Positions 32,101 to 42,835 of a stretch of DNA of 64,000 bases are shown piece by piece. This stretch comes from Corythucha ciliata (taxonomy: Eukaryota; Arthropoda; Insecta; Hemiptera; Tingidae). The notes below the pieces were generated by a model that was not told where the DNA came from, made no database searches, and saw only the letters and a program-made list of their open reading frames with translations. The stretch spans positions 30,422,198 to 30,486,197 of the forward strand of contig CM075937.1 in assembly GCA_038030265.1 (NCBI GenBank), written 5' to 3'. Each line of letters opens with the position of its first letter. Positions within the stretch are counted from its first letter, which is position 1. The translations under genes and the position numbers were made by a program.

Positions 32101-35100
32101 TCGTTCATCGTGCTTAAAGACCTACTTTACACGCGCCGTGCGGTAAAGAGAGAATTCTTTTACCGTGAACTCTTTACCGCACGGCGTGTGTAAAGTAGGT
32201 CTTTACGAACGATGAACATCTGCTTAAACACTTCTTTAAGAATGATCTTAGGAATAGTAGATTATACGCCTAGGCAAGAAAGCGATTTTTTGGAGGCCGA
32301 GAGAAAAAATGCCTGGCCTTTTCTCGAGACCACAAAATCACTTTTTTGACGCGTTGTGTACAGTACTTTTTTTATTAAAACATGGGCTGATTTTTTGGGC
32401 CTCGACTAAAAAGTGAGTGTTTTATCCCCTAGGCTCTAAAATAATCAGTTGTTTAAAAAAAAATAACGATACACGTAAGTGCCATTTTGCTTGCGAGTAC
32501 TTTGTTTGGCTGGCGAGGCAAAGCCGAGTCGGCTAAATGAGTACGAGCAAGTGAATTGAGTTATGCACAATATTTTACGCGCGACAAGTGAAATAATAGT
32601 ATTTTTCACTACAAGTGAGGGAAGTGGAGTTTTACCTGCCAGTTGTGTTTGGCTCACGAGGCGGGGCCGAGTGAGCTAAAAACAACGAGCAGAGTGAAAG
32701 CTTCTTCCTCACGAGTTGTGAGGATATAATTTTTCCACCAGGTTTGATCATCATTTGACCAACAGGTTTAATTGTCTTTCCTGCAAGTGTTCGGAGGCTA
32801 GGGTAGGCTAATTGAATACAGAACTTTTTTTCACTTTCCTTCACTACTCACTAGTGAGTGAAAACCTTCCTTTTTTCTTTATGTGTCCCAGCAATTAATT
32901 ATTGCAAATTAGACGACCCTTGTCTTAGGACTTTTCAAGGGGGTGCGGTGAGGGGGGAGTAATCCCTTGAAAAGTCCTAAGACAAGGGTCGTCTAATTTG
33001 AAATTGAAAACCTTCCTGTTTCTTACGCTCGCGAGGGAAAATGTGAAATTATTGACATTCTGGTGTAATTTCCTTCACTAGTGAGTGAAAAAAAAAATAC
33101 TTTTTTCACCTTGCTCATCTCTTCAAGTAAAAATTAACTTCCCTGTTGAGGTACCTGGAAGGGGAAGTATCACTTCCCTCCCTGATCGTGCGAAAACCAT
33201 AATGTATAATTCGTGAAAGAAGAATAAATGTGCGTGTTTCCTATGATAATTTGATAAAGAGTAAATTTTTTGCTCATTATTTTATTCATTTTGTACGTTG
33301 GGGGGAGGGGGATATGTCCACCCCTTGGACCCACCACGGCCCGGAAGCCCAGAACACAATATCCGTCTCGGCATAAAACGAGGTCATTTCATTGTTAAAG
33401 TGTTCTGTATTCATAAATGAGCCATCATTTTTTCATTCTTTCAATTCCGAGACCGATACCAGTCTCGGTCTCGTCTCGAAAATAGCGGTCTCGGCTCGAG
33501 ACCAGAAAACTTGGTCTCGGTTTCGGTCTCGCTCCAGAAATGATGGTCTCGTCTCGGTCTCGGTCTCGTCTCGACGTTTGAGACCGAGACTCAGTCTCAC
33601 TATACACTCTACACTCTAGTGCATCACTATGTCTCGACGCGTGGAATCCGAAAATTAAGACGAATTTTCGATCAAGCTGTTGAAGGGGTACTTCTCGTAC
33701 TGCTACTGTTTTGAGCCGCTTTATCAAGTTTTCAGGGGTCGCACAAGTTATTTCGTCAACGGCGGTCGACGGGTCATAGTCCTAATAAAGTTCAAAGATA
33801 AGCCTCGTCGAAGGTTGTTGAGGTGTGGAAAAATAATTTCCATCTTTGTGGGATGCACGTAATTAGTACATTTCGCGTTACCAGTGAAAAAAGTGATGTT
33901 TTCCTCGCTGTTACTTCCCTGCGAAAGTAGAACTTTGCCTCACAAGAGAGGAAAAATATTATTCCTCACTGCAGTGAGGACAAGTTGAAAAGTCCGGCTA
34001 AACAGCTGTGATTCTTCACTCTTAACGTTGAGGAAGATATCGTCGAACGAGAGAGAGGAAAGTGGAATTTTACGTGCGAGTTGTCGTAAGCTCACTAGTT
34101 GTGAACGATATTTTTCGCGTTACCTACCAACTTGGGGGGAAATGTACGAACATATGAAATGTTTGGATCCTGCAATGGGGTGGGGGTTTATTTTGATGAT
34201 TTAGTGATAACCGGCAAAGACGAAAAAGAGCACGATCAGAATCTCAATAGCGTTCTCGAAAAAGCTAGACAGCATAATATCAAGTTCAATTTGAATAAAA
34301 TCTAGTTCAAGCAGCGGGAAGTTAAATTCATGGGGCAAATATTTACCGATTCTGGGATCAAACCTGACTATAATAAAATAAAGGAAATATGCCAAATGTC
34401 TTCCTTTTCAATTAAACAAGAACTTAGATGCCTTTTGGGTATGGCAAAATTGTTGGGAAAATTCATCCCCAACTGGTCGCAAATAACGGCACTGTGGGCC
34501 TTCTGAACAAGAGTCTTTTGAAACCCTAAAACGAACTCTTGTACAAGCTCCTGTCAAAACTTAAAAATTGAGGGTTGTAGGTGTGAGAGTATCCAATGAA
34601 GATATTGAAGATAAGAAAGATCTCTCCCACTTATTTGTTTATTTGTGACCGGTTTCGGCAACAACGCCATTCTCAAACTATGCAATTAAAACAGAAACTC
34701 AACAAGACCAAGGATCAAACAAGGTACGGGCGAACAACAGATAAATCAATACCTAAAAATTAAACTAAAAATCGGGAGAAAACAAAAACAACTTACCGAG
34801 TCAACGAACAAAACACAACTGACTAGACAATATCACAGTAGTTGGAGATGGGCCGCATATGGGGCCCCCCTCCCCCCAGATCTGAGCACATTTTCAATGA
34901 TGTGCGCTGACACGGCCCCAGATCAATAGACTTAATTTGATTCAGGCATCCCTCACCGTATCTGGACGAAGGAAGGGCTTCGAGCCCTTCTTTTGCTCGT
35001 GGAGCAATTTTACGCCATCAGACACGCTGAACTGGTGGTCGGTTGCTAATAAGTGGTTTTTAAACTCGGACTGACGTGTCGAGGGAGGCAAGTGTTCACG

Positions 35101-38100
35101 AACACGCACTCCGAGCCTTCTACCCGTCTGCCCTACATAAACCGCAGACACACAACCACACCACAACGCGTAAACACCTGACCTACCCAGCATATGCACC
35201 TCATCTTTGACCCTGGACAGATACTTCCGTAGTGACGCCCACGGCTTAAGAACCACCCTGACGTCCGCTCGCCGCATGACCCTTTCCAGTCTACGTGAAA
35301 TATCTCCGAAAAAGGGCTCAACCCTATCTGACACGAGACTGGCCCTAACGCTCGACAAGGCCAATTTGGACCTTCTTTTCCAGATCAGCGGATTCAACGA
35401 TCGAATCCGAATACCCATTATTTTTCGCCAGTACCTTTATTAAGTCAATTTCCCTGGAGAAACGTGCCTTTGACAGAGGGATTTTAACGCCCGATCCACG
35501 TACCAAACCAGCCCCGACAACTTATGGCCCCATGTATGCTGCGAGTCAGCCGGTATCAACGTGTCTGTGGCAGTCGGTTTACGGTAGATATCGAACTCAA
35601 TGCCTTCCCCTTTCCTAATGATTGACAAATCCAAAAAAATTAACTTGCCTCCTGATTCTCTCTCCACCTCGAACTGGATATTACTGTCAATCCCATTGAG
35701 GAAAAGCAGGTATTTCTCGCAATCAAACCCCTCCGACTCAATCAAACAAAAAACATCGTCAATATAACGGCGCCAAAACACGATTGAAGGACCCCCCGAT
35801 GAGGAAGATTTGAGAGAGAGTGACTGATTATGAGAAGGTGACTGGGAAGGGAAATAAGCGTACCACAGCCCACAGCCTACTGAGGACAGCAGACGGACGC
35901 TAAACGATCTTAAATCGACTCAAGGTTAAAAAAAAAAAAAAAAAAAAATCGAAAATAGAGAAAATCAGTTGTTTTTATCACACAAGTTCAGGTCACCGTG
36001 TGATAAATTTTCATATCCCACTACCTAGCACGCTTGTCGGATATTACCAACTTTCCGCTCCTATCTCGAGAGCGATAGTCATGACTTTCTTAGGGGGTCG
36101 TGTGAAAATCGTATTTTCATGACAGTTACGAGTTATGAAATCAAACGTTTTCACATCGAGTAGGATAAAAAAATATTTTTCCTCTCTTGAGAAGCAAAGT
36201 TCTACTTTTGCAGGGAGGTTACAGTGAGGGAAACACCAATTTTTTCACTGTAACGCGAAAAGAAATTTTCCCCCTTCCAATAATTCCCCGTCACTCCTAC
36301 CTCTTAAATCATTTTCCTTATATATGTGTTAAGTAAATAATTTTAATTGCTGTTGTACACATGCCTGCTATGAACGAATCTGAAGCTATCACCACTTATT
36401 CACGAAGAACTTGACGAGCTTCATGCTTCTCTGCGCCTTTATTGTGGGAACCATCGTTATCGCTCTGTCGATGGTCGTCCTGAACGAGGTAAGAGGCATG
36501 TAGGGCATGGACGGGACGTGAGTCCACAGCTGGTCGATTCAAGATTAATGTGGCATCATCCACCCTCTAGTCCAGTCAAACGGTAGTTCCACGTGGACAA
36601 AAATCTCGTCTACGATTTTTTCATTTCATTTTATTTTTTGGGGGGTGAGGAACACGAATCTGAAGAGATCCAACAAAATTTCCTTGTGCGTTTTGAGAAA
36701 ATCGCGAAAAACTGATAATTTTTGGCACTTTTTTGAGTTTTTTGCTTATAACTCCTTAATGACGCATTCTACGGAAAATGTTACCCTCTCATTTTTTGAA
36801 AGCATTGAATTCTGTGTCAAATCGTTCTTTCTTTTTTCACATTTGACCCAGCCGTTTCACCGGTATTGATTTTTTTTTTAAATGGTCAATTTTAGCCACT
36901 TATGGTAAAATTAATAAAAATTACCAAGGCAGCAGCAACTTGAAAATGGCTGTTCCAATCGGAAAATGTCATGAAATCAAAGTGGTTCAGAATTGAATTT
37001 TACATAAGTGAAAAGCCTTAAAACCTACAGGAAAAATCAGTGGTATCAGTTATGCGACGAAAACGCGAAAAAAGGCGGACCAAAAACCACGTTTTTCTGC
37101 ACATTTTTGCCAGTAGCTCGGAAACTAGTAGTCCAATTTTTCTCTATGAAAAACGATCTGAAAGCTGATTACATTTTCTATCAGACCTATTATATGAAAT
37201 TTCATTTGTAGATTAACATAAGACAGGGCCATAAAGTTAAACGATTTGAAATTTGCTGCAAAAAATACGTTTTTTGTCACATTTCGGCCTATAACTCAAG
37301 AACTATCCATCCGATTAACCTTTAAAGAAACTCATCTGAAAGCTCGTTAAATTTCCTATAAGGAGTCACATATGGTGTTTTTATGAAGACCCGATAAATG
37401 GCAATAAAACGCAGTGAGAAATCCGAAAAATGAGTAATTTTCCAATAACTCCTTTCTTCAGCCGAACGTTTTTGCCTATAACTATCGAACGAAACCTTCG
37501 ATAAAAACTGCACTATTTTTAAGTGAAAGCTGGTGAAATTTACAGTCAGAAACCATATTTGCCAAATTTGTCAAGGCCCGGAAAATATTCTGTACAGGGC
37601 GATGAAAATAGGTTTTGTTTAAAAAAAAGTGGCTATGCCCACCAACTTGGTCCACAAATGTTAAAACTCAACAAATCACCCGTATTATAGGTAGCGTCAG
37701 AGATTACATCACTCAACTGAGATTTGAACTACTTTTATTTTTTCACACAATTTTGCCAAAAGCGACTAAAAATGACCATTTTAAAAAAATCAATACCGGC
37801 GAAACGGCTGTGTCAATTGGGACAAAAGAAAAAATGATTCGACGCAGAACTTGATGCTCTTCAAAAAAGAACAGGGTACAATTTTCCGTAGAATGCGTCA
37901 TTGAGCAGTTGCAAGCAAAAAACTAAAAAAGTGCCAAAAATTATCAGTTTTTCGCGATTTTCTCAAAACGCACAAGGAAATTTTGTTGGATCTTTTCAGA
38001 TTCGTGTTCCTCACTCCAAAAAACATAGAATAAAGTGAAAAAATCAAAGACGAGATTTTTGTCCACATATGATATTTTTTTTATACGATTTGACTGGACT

Positions 38101-38605
38101 ACTCTATGTTCTGTGATGTTTAATAGTTAAATTTTATTTAAAATCGATTGCAGGGTAAGCTGACTCTTGGTAACATGCTGTCCTTCACAAGTATGGGGCT
38201 GGCAGAAGTGGGAAATATGTTTTTGGTGTGCAGCTACGGCGAGAGAATCAGTACTGAGGTACATTACCATCATTTTCACTTGTACACTTTTGCCGATGGC
38301 GTATAATTAAATGTGAACGCTGTCTAGTGCGAAAAGCTTAGTGAAGACCTGTATTTCACACCTTGGTATAATTACAACATGGAGTTCAAGAAGCTGCTCA
38401 TGATCTTCAAATCTCTAATAAAAAAACCTTTGACCGTTAAAGCGGGTGGTATCGTTGACGTCAACTTGAACACATTTAGTTCGGTAAGGAAACAATGGAC
38501 GTGCAATTCCTCTGAGTCTTATTTTTTTATTATTAGATTATGAATACGGCCTACTCATACTTCAACTTGCTTAACGCAAGCAAACGTAAGAAGTCATACA
38601 ATTAA
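29176..38605 (+). CDS. Odorant receptor gene C, five exons, 428 aa, introns expanded by transposons
   Basis: Exons: 29176-30029, 36386-36488, 38154-38258, 38328-38483, 38537-38605 (stop included). Donor and acceptor dinucleotides are canonical and the phases (2, 0, 0, 0) join to one open frame of 428 codons plus stop, the usual size for insect receptors. Exon 1 carries four membrane segments; exon 2 the fifth (SFMLLCAFIVGTIVIALSMV); exon 3 the sixth; exons 4-5 the seventh with the family signature NTAYSYFNLL. Such receptors are odour-gated cation channels in sensory-neuron dendrites, working with the co-receptor Orco. Nearly identical to D in exons 2-5. Intron 1 (6.4 kb) holds a hAT-like element and gypsy/PLE insertions; intron 2 holds a foldback element. 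All exons are intact despite this. Confidence 0.88.
31537..31699. mobile_element. MITE nested in the hAT-like element, TIR TTAGGGTTCCC
   Basis: A 163-bp segment with terminal TTAGGGTTCCC / GGGAACCCTAA and a comparatively GC-rich interior. No coding capacity. It must be younger than, or have travelled with, its host element. Confidence 0.7.
32103..32217. repeat. 115-bp near-perfect hairpin
   Basis: Arms 32103-32150 and 32170-32217 pair almost completely (ACTTTACACGCGCCGTGCGG, TAAAGACC). The loop is 19 nt. Lies inside the hAT-like element. Confidence 0.85.
32485..32720. repeat. Hairpin modules of the GAGGCNNNGCCGAG type
   Basis: Two modules, TTTGGCTGGCGAGGCAAAGC... (32505-32540) and GGCTCACGAGGCGGGGCCGA... 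(32651-32680), each have complementary outer words around a GAGGC/GCCGAG core. Related modules occur at 25488, 55140-55215 and 60480-60515. Unknown dispersed palindrome family; non-coding. Confidence 0.5.
32908..33000. repeat. Perfect 36-bp-stem hairpin
   Basis: Arms AATTAGACGACCCTTGTCTT... and complement (32908-32942, 32964-33000) enclose GTGCGGTGAGGGGGGAGTAA. The loop and the start of the right arm recur at 59615-59651, next to the tRNA-cored palindrome. Confidence 0.85.
33830..34135. repeat. Left arm of an intron-1 foldback element (gene C)
   Basis: Matches the left arm in D (45165-45470) and is the inverted complement of the right arm (36130-36330 here, 45600-45850 in D). Landmarks are GAAAGTAGAACTTTGCCTC and AGCTGTGATTCTTCACTCTTAA. 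In C the loop has been replaced by about 2 kb of gypsy/PLE sequence, so the arms are far apart. Confidence 0.8.
34150..34505 (+). pseudogene. Ty3/gypsy reverse transcriptase fragment with YFDD box
   Basis: Translation gives GVYFDDLVITGKDEKEH, including the RT catalytic YxDD box, then a stop, FMGQIFTDSGIKPDYNKI and CLLGMAKLLGKFIPNW, the palm-to-thumb and connection region of gypsy pol. Stops at about 34302 and at 34504, and truncation on both sides, make it a relic. It is a different portion of pol from the remnant at 16225-16905. Lies in intron 1 of gene C. Confidence 0.8.
34565..35795 (-). mobile_element. Penelope-like retroelement, 5' truncated, in intron 1 of C
   Basis: Minus-strand PLE with RT palm, linker, GIY-YIG nuclease and a 3' part with GTTGCCGAAACCGGTCACAA (about 34645-34664, read on the minus strand). 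The D intron lacks it. Antisense to the receptor gene. A poly(A) run at 35926-35948 lies just outside the coding-5' side and belongs to another insertion or a microsatellite. Confidence 0.8.
34942..35781 (-). pseudogene. PLE RT palm plus GIY-YIG endonuclease, frameshifted
   Basis: First frame (35781-35440): RRYIDDVF (catalytic Asp pair), KLIFLDLSI and YRKPTATDTLIPADSQH, as in the PLE fragment at 6119. A frame change at about 35440-35400 follows. Second frame (35418-34942): linker, then SGVYALWCGC and AVYVGQTGRR, the two halves of GIY-YIG, with RVREH carrying the conserved Arg and His. RT N-terminal motifs are missing. The frameshift makes it inactive. Confidence 0.8.
36130..36330. repeat. Right arm of the intron-1 foldback element (gene C)
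   Basis: Homologous to 45690-45850 in D and inverted relative to 33830-34135. Ends about 55 bp before exon 2. Confidence 0.75.
36386..38605 (+). CDS. C-terminal exon module (exons 2-5) of odorant receptor C
   Basis: Four exons encoding membrane segments five to seven: 36386-36488, 38154-38258, 38328-38483, 38537-38605. Exon 2 begins C|TAT after GAAG, so it accepts a phase-2 donor, exactly what exon 1 of C and orphan exon A both offer. Amino-acid differences from D are few (for example Thr for Ala after KNL in exon 2, Asp for Val in GGIV(D/V)VNL). Listed separately because it is the only downstream module exon A could use without passing D. Confidence 0.85.
36568..38101. mobile_element. Foldback transposon in intron 2 of gene C, TIR TAGTCCAGTCAAA
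   Basis: A 1.53-kb insertion, absent from intron 2 of D, which gives the empty site. Ends TAGTCCAGTCAAA and TTTGACTGGACTA are flanked by CTC on both sides (36565-36567, 38102-38104), a 3-bp target duplication. Arms of about 330 bp (36568-36900, 37775-38101) are inverted complements. The interior (36900-37770) has degenerate repeats of about 140 bp built on TATAACTC...AACTAT and (T/A)CTGAAAGCT. No transposase gene. Confidence 0.88.
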
Positions 38606-39500
38606 ATTTTATCACATTTGTAGAGAAAAATGAAAAAAAAAAAAACTCAATGATGTTCGCTTGGAAAAACTAGTCCTACCGTTTTGAATTGCACAGTTCC
38701 ACTTGAATAGAAATAAGAAACACCAAGTAGTGGGGGAAGAAGAAGAAGAAGAAGAAGAAGAAGAAGAAGAAGAAGAAAAAAGATAAACAATGCATTTTTG
38801 TTTGCTTCTACTCAGTTGCTTGTATGCTTATGGGAGGTGATCATAGGATATTACAATTTATTATATTTTTTCTTGTACCGTCTTACCTAGATGCACTTTA
38901 TATGACTAGAGCATTGATTCGAATACACAGCGTATTACATGGCTCGACATCTCTTCCTGCTTTACAAATTTAATTAATTTCTCAGTGAGCCCTTCTTAGT
39001 GCTGGCTTAAAGGGGGAGGGCGAGTCGGGCGACCACCCCGGGTCCTATGGGGGCGACCACCCCGGGTACTATGGAGGCGTCCAACAAAACAAGTGGTAAA
39101 AGGTGGACGACAGAAATTGGATTTTTGAATACATGGAAACTATGAAATCGAAATAAATGAGCTAGAAAGGAGCGTTGGCATTGTCTAGAGATCTATAGAA
39201 GCCAAGGCGCTCACGAAACCAATGCACAGCAGATGTAGTTATTATAGGAGCTCTATTTCTCAATTTTATCCATGAGTAGGCCTTTCCCCTCCATTTTACC
39301 CGTGAATGGGCGGCATCATTGCTCTTTTTCTCAAACACGGTATTGGAGCTAGCAGGGGAAGAGATTCATTGAAGCACTGGTACGGCAATTCGCAACCTTA
39401 CCGTACCCCCCCCCCCTTCCCGAATCGACTGAAGTGATGATGATCATTAGTGGCATAAAAAAAGTCACTCTGACTACTCGCGGCCAAAAATTGGTAGATC
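38606..39500. other. 3' flank of gene C up to the duplication breakpoint
   Basis: Homologous to 46613-46915 at its start. Contains an (AAG)n microsatellite (38738-38776; shorter in D), a 108-bp block inverted relative to D (38830-38937), then a C-rich and minisatellite-like spacer. Homology to A begins at 39502. No gene. Confidence 0.6.
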
Positions 39501-39501
39501 C

Positions 39502-39884
39502 GACGAGTGGATGGGTGTCTTTTCACAGACATATGTCAACGGCGTGAACGTTCGTCTCGTAATTCCATTTTTGGCACCGTTTGATAGTCACGAGGGATTC
39601 GCTTACTTTGCCATTTCGGCGGTTCTTCTCGTTGAAGTGGCTTTTACTGTGACGTCAATAGCAGCGACAGGGTTCTTCTACGCTGTCGTCTCGCAACGAC
39701 TGCTACTGCAGCTGAGAATTCTTCGTTGGTCCGGACGGCATATTTATGAGCGCGCAACGGCCCTGTGCCGAACGAATTTTGCAGAAGCTTCGAGTGAGAA
39801 GTGTCTCGATGCCTCCGAGGAATTTCAACGATGCCTTTTGATTTGTTTAAAAAAGAACGTTGCACACTATCAGCATATCAGAAG
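39502..39884 (+). pseudogene. Odorant receptor exon 1 fragment A' (5' truncated)
   Basis: 383 bp aligned without gaps to 18401-18783 of exon A, constant offset 21101, with only a few substitutions (for example GVF for GAF, KCL for KYF). The first 471 bp of the exon, including start codon and two membrane segments, are missing. The frame is open and the donor (AG|GTACCT) is kept. The truncation point coincides with the edge of the A/A' duplication, so the loss happened at the duplication event itself. Confidence 0.9.
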
Positions 39885-41456
39885 GTACCTACCAACCGGT
39901 CTCATTTGTTGACTTATAGCTTTTTCCATTCAATGCAAAAACCTAGTGTGGTGTAAGTTTTTCCTCCCGTCCTCTCGGAATTGAAACATATGTTAATGGA
40001 GAGGACGCTGCACTACACTTGTGTAGTGAGTTGAATGGGAATCGCTATTAAATTTTCGTCGTTCTTTTTTATTTTTTCAACTATTCATTGCCTCTTAATG
40101 AAAATTCTACCAGAATCCTTTATTAGTAAGTAGACAGGTAACTGCATTGTCCAAGGATCACATAATCACAGGGATAAGCAAAGCTGTAATGTTCTAATTT
40201 TACGAATGTGCGACTGGCGGAAAGGTGAGATGCCGTTGGAATCTGGATGATGGACATATGTTTGGCTCCCCCTCCCCCGTACAACATAAACCACTCATCC
40301 ACTTTCGTGGATTCGTAGCTGTGAAACAAACTAGCCTTGACGACCACGGCTTAATTACTTATATACTTTTTTGCCCGCATCTGCATAAAATCATGGCGGG
40401 AGCTTCATGTTAGAACCGAAGAATCAAATTGCCAAAGAGAAGGAAGGAAGAATCAGAACAAGAAAATAATTATAATTACACTCATGGGGTCCAGCCGATG
40501 AATTCGATTAACCAGCAGATTCTACACGAAACTCTAAATACTACAGCCTGCATTCCTTGGCTAGCCCTTCATTTTCCAGACTTTAATTTTTGAAAACACA
40601 TTGTGCAGTATCGTTTCCAGTCAGAGCAAGGACAGTTTCAGTTTTTTTCATCGTTTATAAAATTCTGTCATTCATGCTTAATACAAACAGCTTTTACCCG
40701 TTTCCATCCATTTTTACCTATTTTTCGGTAAAAGGAAATTCTTTATTCAAAAATGCCTTGTTTAAGGATTCCTCGCATGTCTTTAAGCGGAGTGAGACAC
40801 CCGGATCTCCTACCTTTTACATTTTTTAGCAGCGTGTATGTAAACGCTTTCCTCTCCACGCCATACCAATGTTATTATAATACTTGAGTGAAGTCGGAAA
40901 AGACTCAAGCTCACCCAACCTCCGTATGGCATGAAAAAACAAAAAAATATTTTACGTTAAAGACGATTTAGTTGAGAAAGTAGCTAGTTAACGATAAATT
41001 CTGGCCTATGTTTAGATTATCCCTTTACAACATTGATCTCTCTGTGAAGAATAGGTGGCTTGCTTTGATTCAATTGTCGACTTTTTTGGTCGTTCCTCGT
41101 TCAGTTTACATTTTTTAGCGAGGCTATAGTTATAGTTGGTACCATTACCATAATGCTCACAGGCCTACTGTTTTATTTTAGCCAGTTATTGCATTACAAT
41201 CTTAAAGACAGTACAGTACAGTATTGAAGAAAGGGCAACCCATGACATTATCAACAAATAAAAAGGTACAAAACGGACACAGCATGTTGCTTTATGGCGT
41301 AGTTTTCTTAATTTCATTGCTATCTTTTCTTTTCTTTCAATTTTGCATGCCTGTTCTTATGGATAAGGGGATAGGCTTCAACCATCACGACCGAACAGAG
41401 TTGAAGGAGGGGAGACTGGTTCTGACCTTTTCGTGCCTTTTCGTGGTCAAACAGGC
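39885..41456. repeat. Downstream part of the A/A' segmental duplication
   Basis: Matches 18784-20205 with high identity. Carries about 170 bp not found in A (40225-40405) and lacks the LINE found in A. Homology ends near 41456, where the A copy has its LINE. Confidence 0.85.
41008..41410 (+). pseudogene. Decayed odorant receptor N-terminal remnant (psi-A')
   Basis: Duplicate of the remnant at 19744-20150, with the same stops plus small indels (an 18-bp repeat present in the A copy is absent). Hydrophobic stretch LLYGVVFLISLLSFLFF is preserved. Both copies predate the A/A' split. Confidence 0.65.
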
Positions 41457-41925
41457 TTGGAAAACATTGTCTTGGGGCTTATAAAGTCACGATCAGATGG
41501 TAATCAAGTCTATGTTGTCACGCTCACGCTGTGGTTTAGGACAAGGCGACCCAGGAGAACGGCGCTGGAGGTCACCTGAGACGCTGGACTTAGGGAGCCA
41601 CTCGAACGAGGCTTTTTACTCTCCCCCCCTTCCACACTACATTTTGTTATAACACATACACTGGCGGAACTAAACCTTAGGGCCCGGGGCGGACATCTCT
41701 GTGAGGCCCCAATTTCAGCCTTGAAGTTGCCTCAGAAAACCGTCGAATTGGTGTTTCCTCAATTTTAGCAGCGAATAATGACCATTCCTTTTTAATCTTA
41801 ACCATGAATTAGCGTTTATTTCCAATTTTACTCGCTAAATAGCACTTTTACTCAATTTCAGTTGTGAACGATCACTTTTCTCAGTTTTAGGCGCGAATGA
41901 GCGCTTTTTCTTAATTTTTGCTACT
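41457..41925. other. Spacer and reversed family 1 minisatellite
   Basis: From about 41690 units run in the reverse orientation (GAATTAGCGTTTATTTCCAATTTTA, GCGAATGAGCGCTTTTTC). No gene is seen. Confidence 0.6.
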
Positions 41926-42370
41926 GATTGGGACCTCGCATGAATGCCCGATTTGGGAGAAAGGTAAACCGGTGAATTGGCACATGGACAGAAGGATATC
42001 AACGGTGGCTGCAGCCCGATTGGTGCATTTGGTGATTTTTGAATACATTTCAAAGTTCTTCAAGAAGGGATGGTTGGTTCGAGGGGAAATTACGTCAATG
42101 GTCACTTATGAAGCATCTGAGGGAAAATAACATTTTTTGTTACAAATAACAAGAAAAATTGTCCCCCTGAAAATGCTTCTTACCTCCCTCTTTCCCCCAC
42201 CTTCCATTTCACTAAATAACCTTTGAATTAATCATACCCCCACTCAACATTTTCAAAAATTTGCTTTAAAAAAATCCTGGGATGAATGTTTATTGTGAGC
42301 AATTGCCTTGTGGAAGAGCCCACTTCAAGAAACACCAGTGCTAGAAAAATGTGCAAGTCCCTCATTATAG
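41925..42370. repeat. Dispersed repeat, second copy (first at 12230-12720)
   Basis: Same landmarks and order as the first copy. It interrupts the reversed minisatellite, which continues after it. A short open frame (41918-42130) does not correspond to an open frame over the same stretch in the first copy, so it is not supported as coding. Confidence 0.8.
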
Positions 42371-42835
42371 ACGCGAAGTGTTAATTCATGGTATTAACAC
42401 TTTTTCTTACTTTGGGCCGTGAACAGAACTTTTTGACTTTGAACTTTGAAACAGTGAATTCGTATTTTATCTGAATTTTAGCTGTGAATCAACAATTTCT
42501 CATACAGCGTTATTTCTTAATTGCGCAATGCATTGGAAATTGCATTGGAACTTTTCCTCTATTTTAACCGATAACAAGGGGTTCTCAACTTAAGCGGCGA
42601 ATTAGCAATTTTTTTTACATTTAGACATGAATTAGCGTTTCCCCCCAAATTTCAGCCTTGAACTTCCCCTCCAGAAACCAAGTAGGTATTGGTGTTTTCT
42701 CATTTCTAGCTCTAAATGACCGACTTTTCTCTATTCTAACAGCAAATTGTCAGCAGGTTTTCTTCATTTTGGCAGTGAATTGTTTAGCCATGGATGAGCG
42801 GGATTTTCATTTTCAGCCAGGAGTTATAGTGCGTT
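42371..42835. repeat. Degenerate minisatellite, family 1, reverse orientation
   Basis: Units such as GTGAATTCGTATTTTATCTGAATTTTAGCTGTGAA and GCGAATTAGCAATTTTTTTTAC, the complement of the unit at 13776-14930. Confidence 0.75.

Larger units (their letters stand above)
30925..33629. mobile_element. hAT-like element, 2.7 kb, with GGTCTCG subterminal repeats
   Basis: Inserted in intron 1 of C. The D intron keeps the empty site. TIR TAGTGATGCAC (30925) pairs with GTGCATCACTA (ending 33629), and TGTCTCG stands on both sides (30918-30924, 33630-33636), a 7-8 bp duplication. Dense (C)GGTCTCG repeats fill both subterminal regions (30935-31065 and 33450-33600), as transposase-binding repeats of hAT elements often do. 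The interior has no recognised transposase, so the copy is non-autonomous; it contains other small elements. Confidence 0.85.

Noticed and set aside
41918..42130. 70-codon frame in the dispersed repeat
   Set aside because: The homologous repeat at 12230 does not keep this frame open, so coding is unlikely.
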